64,000 nucleotides of DNA from Desulfovibrio sp. (lineage in GTDB: Bacteria > Desulfobacterota > Desulfovibrionia > Desulfovibrionales > Desulfovibrionaceae): assembly GCA_016208105.1 (NCBI GenBank), contig JACQYS010000019.1, forward strand, positions 326,494 through 390,493, written 5' to 3'. The position numbers and the translations under genes are program-made. The stretch's first letter is position 1; each line of letters begins with the position of its first letter. The notes under the pieces are model-generated. The model was not told where the DNA came from. It saw nothing but the letters and a program-made list of their open reading frames with translations, and ran no database searches. Below are positions 15,055-22,923 of the stretch, piece by piece.

Positions 15055-15501
15055 TCAGGCCGCGCTTCTGCCTTTCTTGCGGCAGGTTGGGCAGATTCCG
15101 TAGAGGTACATTTTGTGGCGGGTCAATTTGAATCCATGCCGGTTGGCGACTTCCTCCTGGAGCTTCTCGATGGTCTCGTCCAGGACTTCCACGTTCTTTC
15201 CGCAATGCTCGCAGATAAGGTGGTCGTGGTGGTCGTTGCCGTGCTGGCGCTCATAGCGGGTCACTCCGTCGCCAAAATCGACTTCCTTTGCGATGCCTGC
15301 CCCTGAGAGAAGCTTGAGCGTCCGGTAGACGGTAGCTTGACCGATGGTCTTGTAACTTGACTTGACCTTCTCGTAGAGTTCCTCGGAAGTGACATGTCCC
15401 TCCTGTCCGAGAAAGACATCCAGAATGTGCCGTCTCTGCGGAGTCATCTTGAGCCGCTGTTGGGCTACATAGTCGGCGAAGAGGACGTGGGCGTCTTGCA
15501 T
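15055..15501 (-). CDS. fur: Fur-family metal-responsive regulator
   Basis: A 148-residue Fur superfamily repressor. The winged helix includes RLKMTPQRRHILDVFL and the recognition region GQATVYRTLKLLSGAGI; the metal-binding part has HGNDHHDHLICEHCGK and a C-terminal CPTC, the two CxxC pairs for structural zinc. Fur, Zur and PerR share this plan; proximity to a feo operon with Fur-like boxes (5 kb away) favours Fur but is not proof. Start ATG 15501 is chosen because it gives the standard N-terminus and has GGAG upstream; the frame continues upstream without a good site. It is convergent with the sigma operon and close behind a cyclic-nucleotide-binding gene on the same strand. Confidence 0.88.
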   Translation of the reverse strand: MQDAHVLFADYVAQQRLKMTPQRRHILDVFLGQEGHVTSEELYEKVKSSYKTIGQATVYRTLKLLSGAGIAKEVDFGDGVTRYERQHGNDHHDHLICEHCGKNVEVLDETIEKLQEEVANRHGFKLTRHKMYLYGICPTCRKKGRSAA

Positions 15502-15607
15502 CAAGGGCTCCCGCGCAATTTTTAGGCACGTATCCGGGAAGGTGCCGGGTGTCAAACAGCTCCTCGACGGATGCACTTGCCGGCGTTGGAGCAGAAAATC
15601 CAGGACG

Positions 15608-16135
15608 CTAGAACAGCGTCAGGCCGAAATCCTGACCCAGTGCCGCGAATTCGGAGGGATGGCGGGTCACAAACCGTTCCTCCCAGGCCAAAAGATGCTC
15701 GGCCAGGGATTGAAGCAATGCCGGCTCCACCTGCTGGAAGCGCTGCACGGTTTTTAAGTATTTCTCCCTGCTAAGCATCATCACCGCAGTCTGCTCCACG
15801 GCGCGCACCGAGTAGAGGCTCCTGCCGCCAAGGATGAGAGCCAGGCCGCCGAAGGAATCCCCCTTGCCGAGGTCCTTAACCCTTACTGCGGCGCCATCGA
15901 CTTGGCGCGAGACTTCTGCCCGTCCGCAGGTCAGATAGTAAAACGATTCGGCGTGCTCCCCCTGGCGGACCAGATAGTCCCCAGGCAGGAAGGTTTCGGC
16001 CCGGCAAAGGTAGGCCAGGACCTTGCACACATCCAGCGGCACCCTGGAGAACAGGGGCAGGCCGCGCATGATGTCCAGAAAATCGCTGTAACCGCAGGCG
16101 CTATCCGCCGATTTTTGGTCCGTGGACGAGCTCAT
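15608..16135 (-). CDS. Cyclic-nucleotide-binding domain protein
   Basis: A 175-residue protein made almost wholly of a CAP/cNMP-binding domain: LPLFSRVPLDVCKVLAYLC, then ETFLPGDYLVRQGEHAESFYY and DLGKGDSFGGLALILGGRSLYSVRA. The phosphate-binding cassette is GDSFGGLAL...RSLYSVRA, where an Arg or other residue normally contacts the nucleotide phosphate; the pattern is recognisable but not canonical (E-to-G change in GE). No helix-turn-helix follows, so this is not a Crp-type regulator. The gene overlaps the end of the ABC exporter gene by 35 bases, with its own AAGGGG site within that gene. It probably senses a nucleotide or serves as a regulatory subunit for the exporter. Confidence 0.82.
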   Translation of the reverse strand: MSSSTDQKSADSACGYSDFLDIMRGLPLFSRVPLDVCKVLAYLCRAETFLPGDYLVRQGEHAESFYYLTCGRAEVSRQVDGAAVRVKDLGKGDSFGGLALILGGRSLYSVRAVEQTAVMMLSREKYLKTVQRFQQVEPALLQSLAEHLLAWEERFVTRHPSEFAALGQDFGLTLF

Positions 16136-18641
16136 AGAGCATCCCCTTCCTGTCCATAAGCTCCTGGTAGGAGCCTGTTTCAACTATTTGTCCGGCCTTC
16201 ATGACCGCGATTTTGTCGTAGCCCTTAATGGTATCCAGGCGGTGGATCACGGCGATCACCGTAGACTTGCCCTTCCACTTTGAGTCCAAAAGATTCTGGA
16301 TGCGGGTCTGGGAGGCGTTGTCCAATGCCGCCGTGGCCTCGTCCAGCAAAAGAAGGGGCGGTTCCTTGAGAAACGCCCTGGCCAGGGCGACCTTCTGGCG
16401 CTGCCCTCCGGAGAGCCTGTCTCCCTGGGTCCCCACCTGGAAATCGAGCCCAAGTTCCACCATGCGCTCCAGCATATCCTCTTTGATGAGCAGCATGATG
16501 ATGGTCTTGTTCACCGTATCCAAGACCTTGGAGCTTTCGCTCTTGAGTTTTCCGAAAAGGATGTTGTCCAGAATGGTCTGGGAGTGGATGTAGTTGTCCC
16601 GGCGATAGAACGTGATCTTGTCCGGGGCTTTGGAGGTTATATGCGCCATGAACGAAGCCCTGCCCGAGAGCAGCATGCGTTCGGACACGGCCGGAAGAGC
16701 GGCAAGGGTATGAATACCAGGAGTGAAGCGCAAAGCGAGGTTGAGAAGCATTCCGCGTTCGTCCTCGGACAGATCCCCCACCCCGGAGCGGTCCAGACGC
16801 TCGGCCAGTTGGGAGTATGCTTCGAATTCCTCCAAGAACATCGGGCTCTGCTCGAAGAAGGAGGCGTCCGCTCCTGGGACGTTCTTCAATATGTCCACGG
16901 TCTGGATCGTCAATTCGCGTCCCAGTTCCAAAAGCATCAGGGTGAGACCTGTTTCCTTCAAGAATGCGAGGAACTCTGGGTTTCTGGGCAGGTTCTCCGG
17001 CAGGTAGGAATCATCGTTGGGGTTGCCGAAAACCAGGTTGGCTGCAACGGAAGAATACTGCAGGTAGCGGCCCTCATCGAAGAACTCCACCTTGTTCTTG
17101 AGTTCTTCGCCCTGCTCTTCGTAGTAGGCCTCCCTGATGGCGATGAGCTTCTCCACCAGGTGTTCCTTTTTGCCCTTGCGGAACACCGTGTTCAGCCCGA
17201 ACCGCAGGACATCCAGGAACAGGCCAACCTGCTGGATGACTTCGATGAGCCGGTCCAGACTCGGTTCGTTCTGAGTAGGGTCGACCCCCTTGTCCACGTT
17301 TCGCGAGTTGACCGAGTAAAGCAGATTCTCCTTGATTGACCCCTCGAAAATGAAGGGCTGCTGGGGCACGAAACCCATGTTTTCGGCAAGATCGGACTTG
17401 GCCATGTCCGCGATCTCATGCCCGGCCAGCCGGCACTGGCCCGACGAATACTTGTATATCTGGGCGATGCACAGGGCCAGGGTGGATTTTCCCGACCCGG
17501 AGAATCCCACCAGGGCCAGATGCTCGCCCGGCTCCACGGACACTGACACACCCTTCAAGAGCTTGATGCCGCCCTGGGCCTCCATGACCAGATCCTTCAC
17601 GTCGATCTTGCCCGGCAAGGTGAGCGGTGCGCGCTGTTCGGCAGGCTCCAGGGTGAACTCGCAGTCCTCAGCGAAATACTCCATCACCCGGTTGTAGCTC
17701 ACGGTTGCGTCCTGCCAGGACTGGTAGAAATCCATGAGCTCCTTCCAAGGGTCGTAGAGCTTCTCATTGGCCGAGAGAAAGGCCACCAGGGCGCCAAGGT
17801 CGAAACGCCCGTTGATGGCCAACCAGCCTCCCACCAGAAAGAGCACGAACGGCCCGAGGGACTGGAAAAAATTGTTGGAGTTCTTGATGCCGAACTTCCA
17901 CAGATTCCATCGGACACGGACCTTGAACTGCTTGTCCGTAACATCCCCGAAGCGGTTGTTCTCATGGCGGAATGAGGCGTTCCCATGGATTTCATGGATG
18001 CCGGAAACGGTCTCCCCGATCATGGTGGACATCTTGCGGCCAATGTCCACCCGCTCCCGGTTGGCCGCGTTGGAACGCTTCTGCATCATGGGCACGAAGA
18101 TGAGCGCCAGGGGGTAGAGGATCATGGACAGTCCGGCCATGAGGGGATTCAAGTAAAAAAGGTACCCGGCAAAGGCCAGAAGCGTCAGGATGTTTGTAAC
18201 CGGCACAGCTATGGCCTGGCCGATGAAGTCCCCGGCATTGGCCACTTCGGTGACCAGGGAGGACACGATCATGCCCGGGCTGGCCTTGCGGAAAAAATTG
18301 ATGGGGAGAGTGAGGATGTGCGCGTAGAGTTTCTTGCGCATCTCAGCCAGGGCTTCCTGCCCAATGTAGGTCTGTAGCGCGTTGATGGCGAACTTGAGAG
18401 CCGATCCTGAGACCACGGCGGCCAGATAATAACCGCAATACAAAAGCAGAAGGTTTACCTTCTGCTCGCCGATAGCTTCATTGATTATCTTCTTCTGCAT
18501 CTCCAGGGGCAGAACCCTGATGGACACCGTGACCACGATGACCAAGAGCAGAATCAGTTGGAGCTTCAGATTGCTGGTAAGCACCCATGAAAACAGAGAG
18601 CGCTGGTACAGCTTGTCGGGAAGCTTCGGGTTTAAGCGCAT
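16101..18641 (-). CDS. ABC exporter (membrane and ATPase fused) with a large insertion in the ATPase domain
   Basis: An 846-residue half-exporter. Residues about 1-340 are the six-helix ABC transmembrane type-1 domain. The ATPase domain starts near 345 with Walker A GFSGSGKST (about 378-386) and Q-loop FVPQQPFIFEGS; the signature RLSGGQRQKVALARAFL comes only near 740, and Walker B LLLLDEATAALD near 768. Ordinary exporters have about 105 residues between Walker A and signature; here about 360. The extra 250 residues are helical and acidic, and the usual post-Q-loop motif appears three times (KENLLYS, AANLVFG, LDNILFG). Substrate unknown. Start ATG 18641 has GGAAGG upstream; an ATG 15 bases earlier lacks spacing. 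It is co-transcribed with the cyclic-nucleotide-binding protein. Confidence 0.85.
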   Translation of the reverse strand: MRLNPKLPDKLYQRSLFSWVLTSNLKLQLILLLVIVVTVSIRVLPLEMQKKIINEAIGEQKVNLLLLYCGYYLAAVVSGSALKFAINALQTYIGQEALAEMRKKLYAHILTLPINFFRKASPGMIVSSLVTEVANAGDFIGQAIAVPVTNILTLLAFAGYLFYLNPLMAGLSMILYPLALIFVPMMQKRSNAANRERVDIGRKMSTMIGETVSGIHEIHGNASFRHENNRFGDVTDKQFKVRVRWNLWKFGIKNSNNFFQSLGPFVLFLVGGWLAINGRFDLGALVAFLSANEKLYDPWKELMDFYQSWQDATVSYNRVMEYFAEDCEFTLEPAEQRAPLTLPGKIDVKDLVMEAQGGIKLLKGVSVSVEPGEHLALVGFSGSGKSTLALCIAQIYKYSSGQCRLAGHEIADMAKSDLAENMGFVPQQPFIFEGSIKENLLYSVNSRNVDKGVDPTQNEPSLDRLIEVIQQVGLFLDVLRFGLNTVFRKGKKEHLVEKLIAIREAYYEEQGEELKNKVEFFDEGRYLQYSSVAANLVFGNPNDDSYLPENLPRNPEFLAFLKETGLTLMLLELGRELTIQTVDILKNVPGADASFFEQSPMFLEEFEAYSQLAERLDRSGVGDLSEDERGMLLNLALRFTPGIHTLAALPAVSERMLLSGRASFMAHITSKAPDKITFYRRDNYIHSQTILDNILFGKLKSESSKVLDTVNKTIIMLLIKEDMLERMVELGLDFQVGTQGDRLSGGQRQKVALARAFLKEPPLLLLDEATAALDNASQTRIQNLLDSKWKGKSTVIAVIHRLDTIKGYDKIAVMKAGQIVETGSYQELMDRKGMLYELVHGPKIGG

Positions 18642-18983
18642 GGCGGGGCCTTCCATCCTTGTTTGTCCCGTGATGCCCCGAAAATGGCCTGTTGGCAACC
18701 GCCGGAGACATAATCTTCTGTATTTCGCTTAAATACCAAGGTTATGGCGCTCCAACGACTGCGGAGCAGACTGTACACTCCACTGCGGGCATTTACCTTC
18801 ACCAAACATTCACAGCGGTTAGACCTATAGAAAAACGCTGGAACAACCAGGGGATTGATAACACCCAGCTCCTCTCAGTCGCTGCGTCATGGCCGGAACG
18901 CACTTCAAGCACCAGCCGTGACATGGCGAACTCCATCCTGTAGAGTTGGGTGCAACCTTGTTCTCTCCAGGCCGGAGGCCTAC
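18642..18983. other. Divergent intergenic region
   Basis: No gene is seen in 342 bases between the divergently transcribed ABC exporter and GGDEF genes. It presumably holds both promoters; I could not identify clear -35/-10 pairs. Confidence 0.3.
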
Positions 18984-19817
18984 ATGCCGAAAGTCGCCCT
19001 GCCCAGGCTGCGGACGTGGTGGTCCGACAGAATCATCTCCATGCGCCGCGACAAGAGCCGCACGGCGTTCATGGGCATCCTCTACCTGGTGGGCATCGGC
19101 TGGCTGGATTACGCGACAGGCTATGAGATCAACCTTACCGTGGTCTACGTCACGCCCCTCATCATGCTCACCGTTGCCGGAGGCTGGCGCGTCGGGGTGT
19201 TTACGGCCATTGCCTGTGCGATCACCACCGAAGGGGCGGACTACCTGGCAGGCAGGCGCTTCGACCAGGACATCTACCACGTCTACAGCATGGCCTCCCA
19301 CTGTTTGTCGTATCTGTCCTTTCTTCTGCTCATAACCCAGCTTCTCATGCTCTATGACAGGGAACACGACTTAGCCGGGCTGGACCCTCTGACCGGGCTT
19401 AAGAATCGTCACGGCTTTCTCGCCAGGGCTGAAGACGTGCTCAGCGATTGCGTAAGGCGAAAAAAAACGGCCACTATGCTTGTGGTGAACGTAGGCAATC
19501 TCCGCAAGATCAACTCGGCCCATGGGCACGACAAGGCCGACGCCCTGATCTTAAGTTCGGCGAACGTGTTGCGCGAACTGTTCCCCCACGCCGTGCTGGC
19601 GAGACTTGGAGCGGACAGGTTCGCGGCGCTTATCGCTGGTGAGAGTTCCCCAGATGGGGCGGACATGCTGAACACGGCCCTGGAGCGAGCGGCGCAACAG
19701 CTTGAGGTGGTCGTTAATCCCCGCCAAGCTTCAACGGCCCTTTCCCCGTTGCACCGCACCCCGGACGAAATAGCGGCCCAAATGGACACCCTGCAGGATG
19801 GGGTCAGAAAGCTCTAA
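18984..19817 (+). CDS. Membrane protein with degenerate GGDEF domain
   Basis: A 277-residue protein. Residues about 26-125 form three to four membrane helices (GILYLVGIGWLDYATGY, LTVVYVTPLIMLTV, VGVFTAIACAITTEGADYL, LSFLLLITQLLML). The cytoplasmic part resembles a diguanylate cyclase domain: DPLTGLKNRHGF, then LVVNVGNLRKINSAHGHDKAD, but the active-site loop reads GADRF (209-213) instead of GGDEF, and the metal Asp of the first strand is Asn (VVNVGN). It therefore should not make c-di-GMP and may bind a nucleotide or serve as a sensor partner. GGAGG lies upstream of ATG 18984. Next to a histidine kinase/regulator pair on the same strand. Confidence 0.85.
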   Translation: MPKVALPRLRTWWSDRIISMRRDKSRTAFMGILYLVGIGWLDYATGYEINLTVVYVTPLIMLTVAGGWRVGVFTAIACAITTEGADYLAGRRFDQDIYHVYSMASHCLSYLSFLLLITQLLMLYDREHDLAGLDPLTGLKNRHGFLARAEDVLSDCVRRKKTATMLVVNVGNLRKINSAHGHDKADALILSSANVLRELFPHAVLARLGADRFAALIAGESSPDGADMLNTALERAAQQLEVVVNPRQASTALSPLHRTPDEIAAQMDTLQDGVRKL

Positions 19818-19884
19818 TCCGCGACGAACGCTGTCGGCGCCACCCGCCGCTTGACTTCCGCCCCTCCCCCTGCAACATCGCCCC

Positions 19885-21363
19885 ATGCGGCTCCACGTCT
19901 CCCTGCGTCTTCGTATCTATCTCGTTCTTGGGCTTCTCATGGCCGTCACCGTGGGAGGCGGTTCCTTCATGCTCTGGTATGGCACCAGAATCCAGACGTT
20001 CTTCTCCGGGCTCTTCGAACGGCAAGTCTACGCAGTGGACGCCGCCATGCGGATGGAGAGCGCTTTGGCAGCTCAACGCGGTTTTCTCACCTACTATTCG
20101 CTCGACTTCGACGCCACCTGGCTCAAACGGCTCTCTGAACAGCAGAGTTCATTTGAACACGAACTTGCAAAAGTGAGGGCCTTCACTGACGAAGACTCCG
20201 CCCGGAAACTTTTGAACGACATAGAATCGGGTTTTTTGCGCCTCACTGTGGAACGTGAACGCGTGGTAGAATTGATCGATGCCGGCGATAAGACCGGTGC
20301 GGCCGCGATACAGGCCGGCGCACGCAAACGCTTCGACATGCTTCTCACCCAATGCGAACTGTTTTTGGATTCCTTGCGCTCGGATCTCGAACGCAACAGG
20401 GAGGAGGGCATCGGGAGAATGCGTCTGGTCAATGCCATGGCTTCTGTCTTCCTGCCATCCTGTCTGGTGCTGGGCATGATTTTGACTCTTGTTCTCTCCC
20501 GCCAGATACTTGGGCCCATCCGCCGCCTGGCCAGGGGGGAAGACGACTTGGTCGGTCCGGACGAAGTGGCCGCCCTGGAAAACCGCATGCACGGGCTCTT
20601 GGAGCGCGCGGTTCAGGCCCGGTCGAAACTGGAAAAAAGCCAGGCCACGCTCATGGCTGCCGAGCGGCTGGCAACCGTGGGAAAGATGGCGGCTGGCGTG
20701 GCCCATTCCATCCGAAACCCCCTCACCTCAGTGAAAATGCGTCTGTTCTCCCTGCAGCGATCGCTTGAGCTCTCCGAAAACCAGCACGAAGACTTCGAGG
20801 TCATCTCCCAGGAAATCAAACATTTGGACCTCATCATCCAGAACTTTCTTGAATACGCCAAGCCGCCCAAGCTCTCGCTTACAAGGGTGAGCCCCTCGGA
20901 CGTGACCGACTCGGCCCTCAATCTGCTCAAACTCCGTCTTGATTCACAGCGGGTCCGGGTCAGCGTGGAGCGTGAAGCGCCCCTTCGTTCCATTCTCATC
21001 GACCCGGAGCAGCTCAAAGAGGTGTTGGTGAACCTCATTTCCAACTCCATGGAGGCCATGGACGGACCAGGCAGAATCACCATTACCGAGAGCGAAGGGT
21101 TCATCGAACCTCTGGGCCGGGTTGCCGTGCTCTCCGTTTCGGACTCCGGCCTTGGTGTGCCCGAACCTGAGCGCGAACGGGTGTTCGAACCCTTCCATAC
21201 CACAAAAGAGGAGGGCACGGGTCTTGGTCTGCCAATCGCACGCCGCATAGTCACCGAACATGGTGGAACACTTACCCTTACACAGGCCAAGGGCGGCGGG
21301 GCAAAATTCACCATCACCCTCCCCTTCGACGCTGAAGCGCAAGGAGGGGCACGGTGGCAGTAG
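19885..21363 (+). CDS. NtrB-like membrane sensor histidine kinase
   Basis: A 492-residue kinase. Two membrane helices (about 10-30 and 187-210) flank a periplasmic helical region of about 150 residues of the four-helix-bundle (CHASE3/MCP-like) type. After a short linker come HisKA with AAGVAHSIRNPLTSVKM (His about 274) and HATPase with NLISNSMEAMDG, DSGLGVPEPERERVFEPF and GTGLGLPIARRI. It overlaps the downstream sigma-54 activator gene by 10 bases, so the two form a two-component pair that feeds sigma-54-dependent promoters. The signal is unknown. Confidence 0.92.
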   Translation: MRLHVSLRLRIYLVLGLLMAVTVGGGSFMLWYGTRIQTFFSGLFERQVYAVDAAMRMESALAAQRGFLTYYSLDFDATWLKRLSEQQSSFEHELAKVRAFTDEDSARKLLNDIESGFLRLTVERERVVELIDAGDKTGAAAIQAGARKRFDMLLTQCELFLDSLRSDLERNREEGIGRMRLVNAMASVFLPSCLVLGMILTLVLSRQILGPIRRLARGEDDLVGPDEVAALENRMHGLLERAVQARSKLEKSQATLMAAERLATVGKMAAGVAHSIRNPLTSVKMRLFSLQRSLELSENQHEDFEVISQEIKHLDLIIQNFLEYAKPPKLSLTRVSPSDVTDSALNLLKLRLDSQRVRVSVEREAPLRSILIDPEQLKEVLVNLISNSMEAMDGPGRITITESEGFIEPLGRVAVLSVSDSGLGVPEPERERVFEPFHTTKEEGTGLGLPIARRIVTEHGGTLTLTQAKGGGAKFTITLPFDAEAQGGARWQ

Positions 21364-22781
21364 TCCTCATCGTGGATGACGACCCTGGGCTGAGGATGAG
21401 CTTTGCCAAGATCATCGGTCAGGAAGGACATCAAGCCCTCACCGCCGCCTCGGGCGAAGAAGGCATCGAGCGCTTAAAAGCCGACAGACCAGACCTGGTG
21501 GTCATGGATGTCCGGATGCCCGGAATGACCGGGATCGAAGCCCTGACCCGTATGAAAATCCACGATCCGTCCACTCCGGTGATCATCATGACCGCCTACG
21601 GGGCCACTGACACGGCCATAGAAGCCGTAAACAAGGGAGCCTTCGACTATATTCTAAAGCCCTTCGATATCCCGGAAATGCTTGGGCTCATAACCCAGGC
21701 TCTGGATGCTTCACAACTCGCCAAGGGCGCGAAACAGCCATCCGTTCCCGATACGGCGTCACAGGTGTCCCTCGTTGGCCAGAGTCGGGCCATGCGTGAA
21801 ATCTACAAGCAGCTTGGCCGAGTGGCCGCCACTGACGCCACGGTATTGGTGCAGGGGGAATCCGGAACCGGGAAGGAACTGGCTGCCCGCGCTCTCTGGA
21901 GCTATTCAGAGCGAAAGGGAAAGCCCTTCGTGGTAGTCAATTGCGTGGCCATCCCGGAATCACTTCTTGAGAGCGAGCTTTTCGGGCATGAGAAAGGTGC
22001 TTTCACTGGCGCCACGCACCGCCGGGCCGGCAAAATAGAACAGGCCCAGGGCGGCACGATCTTCCTGGACGAAATCGGCGACATGCCCCTGTCCATCCAG
22101 GCAAAGTTATTGCGACTTCTCCAGGAAAAACAGATCGAACGTCTGGGCGGCTCAGGCCCCATCCCGGTGGATGTGCGAATCATCGCGGCCACCAACCGTG
22201 ACCTCGAAGAAGCCATGGCCCAAGGGCGCTTCCGGGAAGATCTCTACTACCGTCTTCAAGTGGTGCGAATCGTTCTGCCTCCGCTACGCGAGCGCAAGGA
22301 AGACATCCCGCAACTGGCTGTGCATTTCCTTGGCTGTCACGCAAAGTCCATGTCCTCGCAAAACCCCGGCATTACCCAGGATGGCCTTGCCGCCCTTGCC
22401 GCTCACGACTGGCCCGGGAACGTTCGCGAACTCTCCAATGTGTTGCAAAAGACGCTCATCTTCAGCCGCGGACTAGCCATAAGCTCCGTGGCAGTCCGCG
22501 CCACCATCGCCGGAAGAAGCCCAGAGCCCGTCCCGGATATCAAAGAAGCCCTTAGTGAATACGTGTCTCAAGCTGTAGCGGCCGGCGGCCCGGACCTCTT
22601 CGCACAGGTGACGGACCGATTCGCGGCACAGGTGATTGCCGAAGCTCTGCGGGTCACCGGAGGAAACCGTTCCCAGACCGCCAAGCTCCTTGGTCTGTCT
22701 CGCCCTACGCTTTTGGCCAAGATGGAGAAGCTCGGTCTGGTGGTGAAAGCCAGCGTGAAGATCGGGGATGTTCTGCCCTAA
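21354..22781 (+). CDS. Sigma-54-dependent response regulator, NtrC family
   Basis: A 475-residue activator with receiver domain (residues 1-120, phospho-Asp in VVMDVRMPG near 50, Lys in YILKPFD), AAA+ domain about 140-370 (Walker A GESGTGKE, sigma-54 contact loop GAFTGATHR, Walker B GGTIFLDEIGD, arginine finger region FREDLYYRL) and a C-terminal Fis-type helix-turn-helix with GGNRSQTAKLLGLSRPTLLAK. The GTG start at 21354 has AAGGAGGGG directly upstream inside the kinase gene. The kinase upstream is its likely partner. A sigma-54 promoter is visible at 27197 in this window, but whether this activator drives it is not known. Confidence 0.94.
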   Translation: MAVVLIVDDDPGLRMSFAKIIGQEGHQALTAASGEEGIERLKADRPDLVVMDVRMPGMTGIEALTRMKIHDPSTPVIIMTAYGATDTAIEAVNKGAFDYILKPFDIPEMLGLITQALDASQLAKGAKQPSVPDTASQVSLVGQSRAMREIYKQLGRVAATDATVLVQGESGTGKELAARALWSYSERKGKPFVVVNCVAIPESLLESELFGHEKGAFTGATHRRAGKIEQAQGGTIFLDEIGDMPLSIQAKLLRLLQEKQIERLGGSGPIPVDVRIIAATNRDLEEAMAQGRFREDLYYRLQVVRIVLPPLRERKEDIPQLAVHFLGCHAKSMSSQNPGITQDGLAALAAHDWPGNVRELSNVLQKTLIFSRGLAISSVAVRATIAGRSPEPVPDIKEALSEYVSQAVAAGGPDLFAQVTDRFAAQVIAEALRVTGGNRSQTAKLLGLSRPTLLAKMEKLGLVVKASVKIGDVLP

Positions 22782-22865
22782 GCCTGCCCTGTCCCTGCTC
22801 CCACGCAAAGGCTTGGACGTGAGCCTCAACGTTTGCAGCAGGTTTTCATAACCCAGGCCGCACCG

Positions 22866-22903
22866 AAAAAAAGAGAGGGCATGTGCCCTCTCTCTTCTCT
22901 TTG
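22866..22903. terminator. Bidirectional terminator between activator and chemoreceptor genes
   Basis: A perfect 9-bp stem (AGAGAGGGC / GCCCTCTCT, loop ATGT). A T-rich tail follows on the plus strand and an A run precedes it, which gives a T run on the minus strand. Confidence 0.8.
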
Positions 22904-22923
22904 CCTGTGTGCAAACGACCGGG

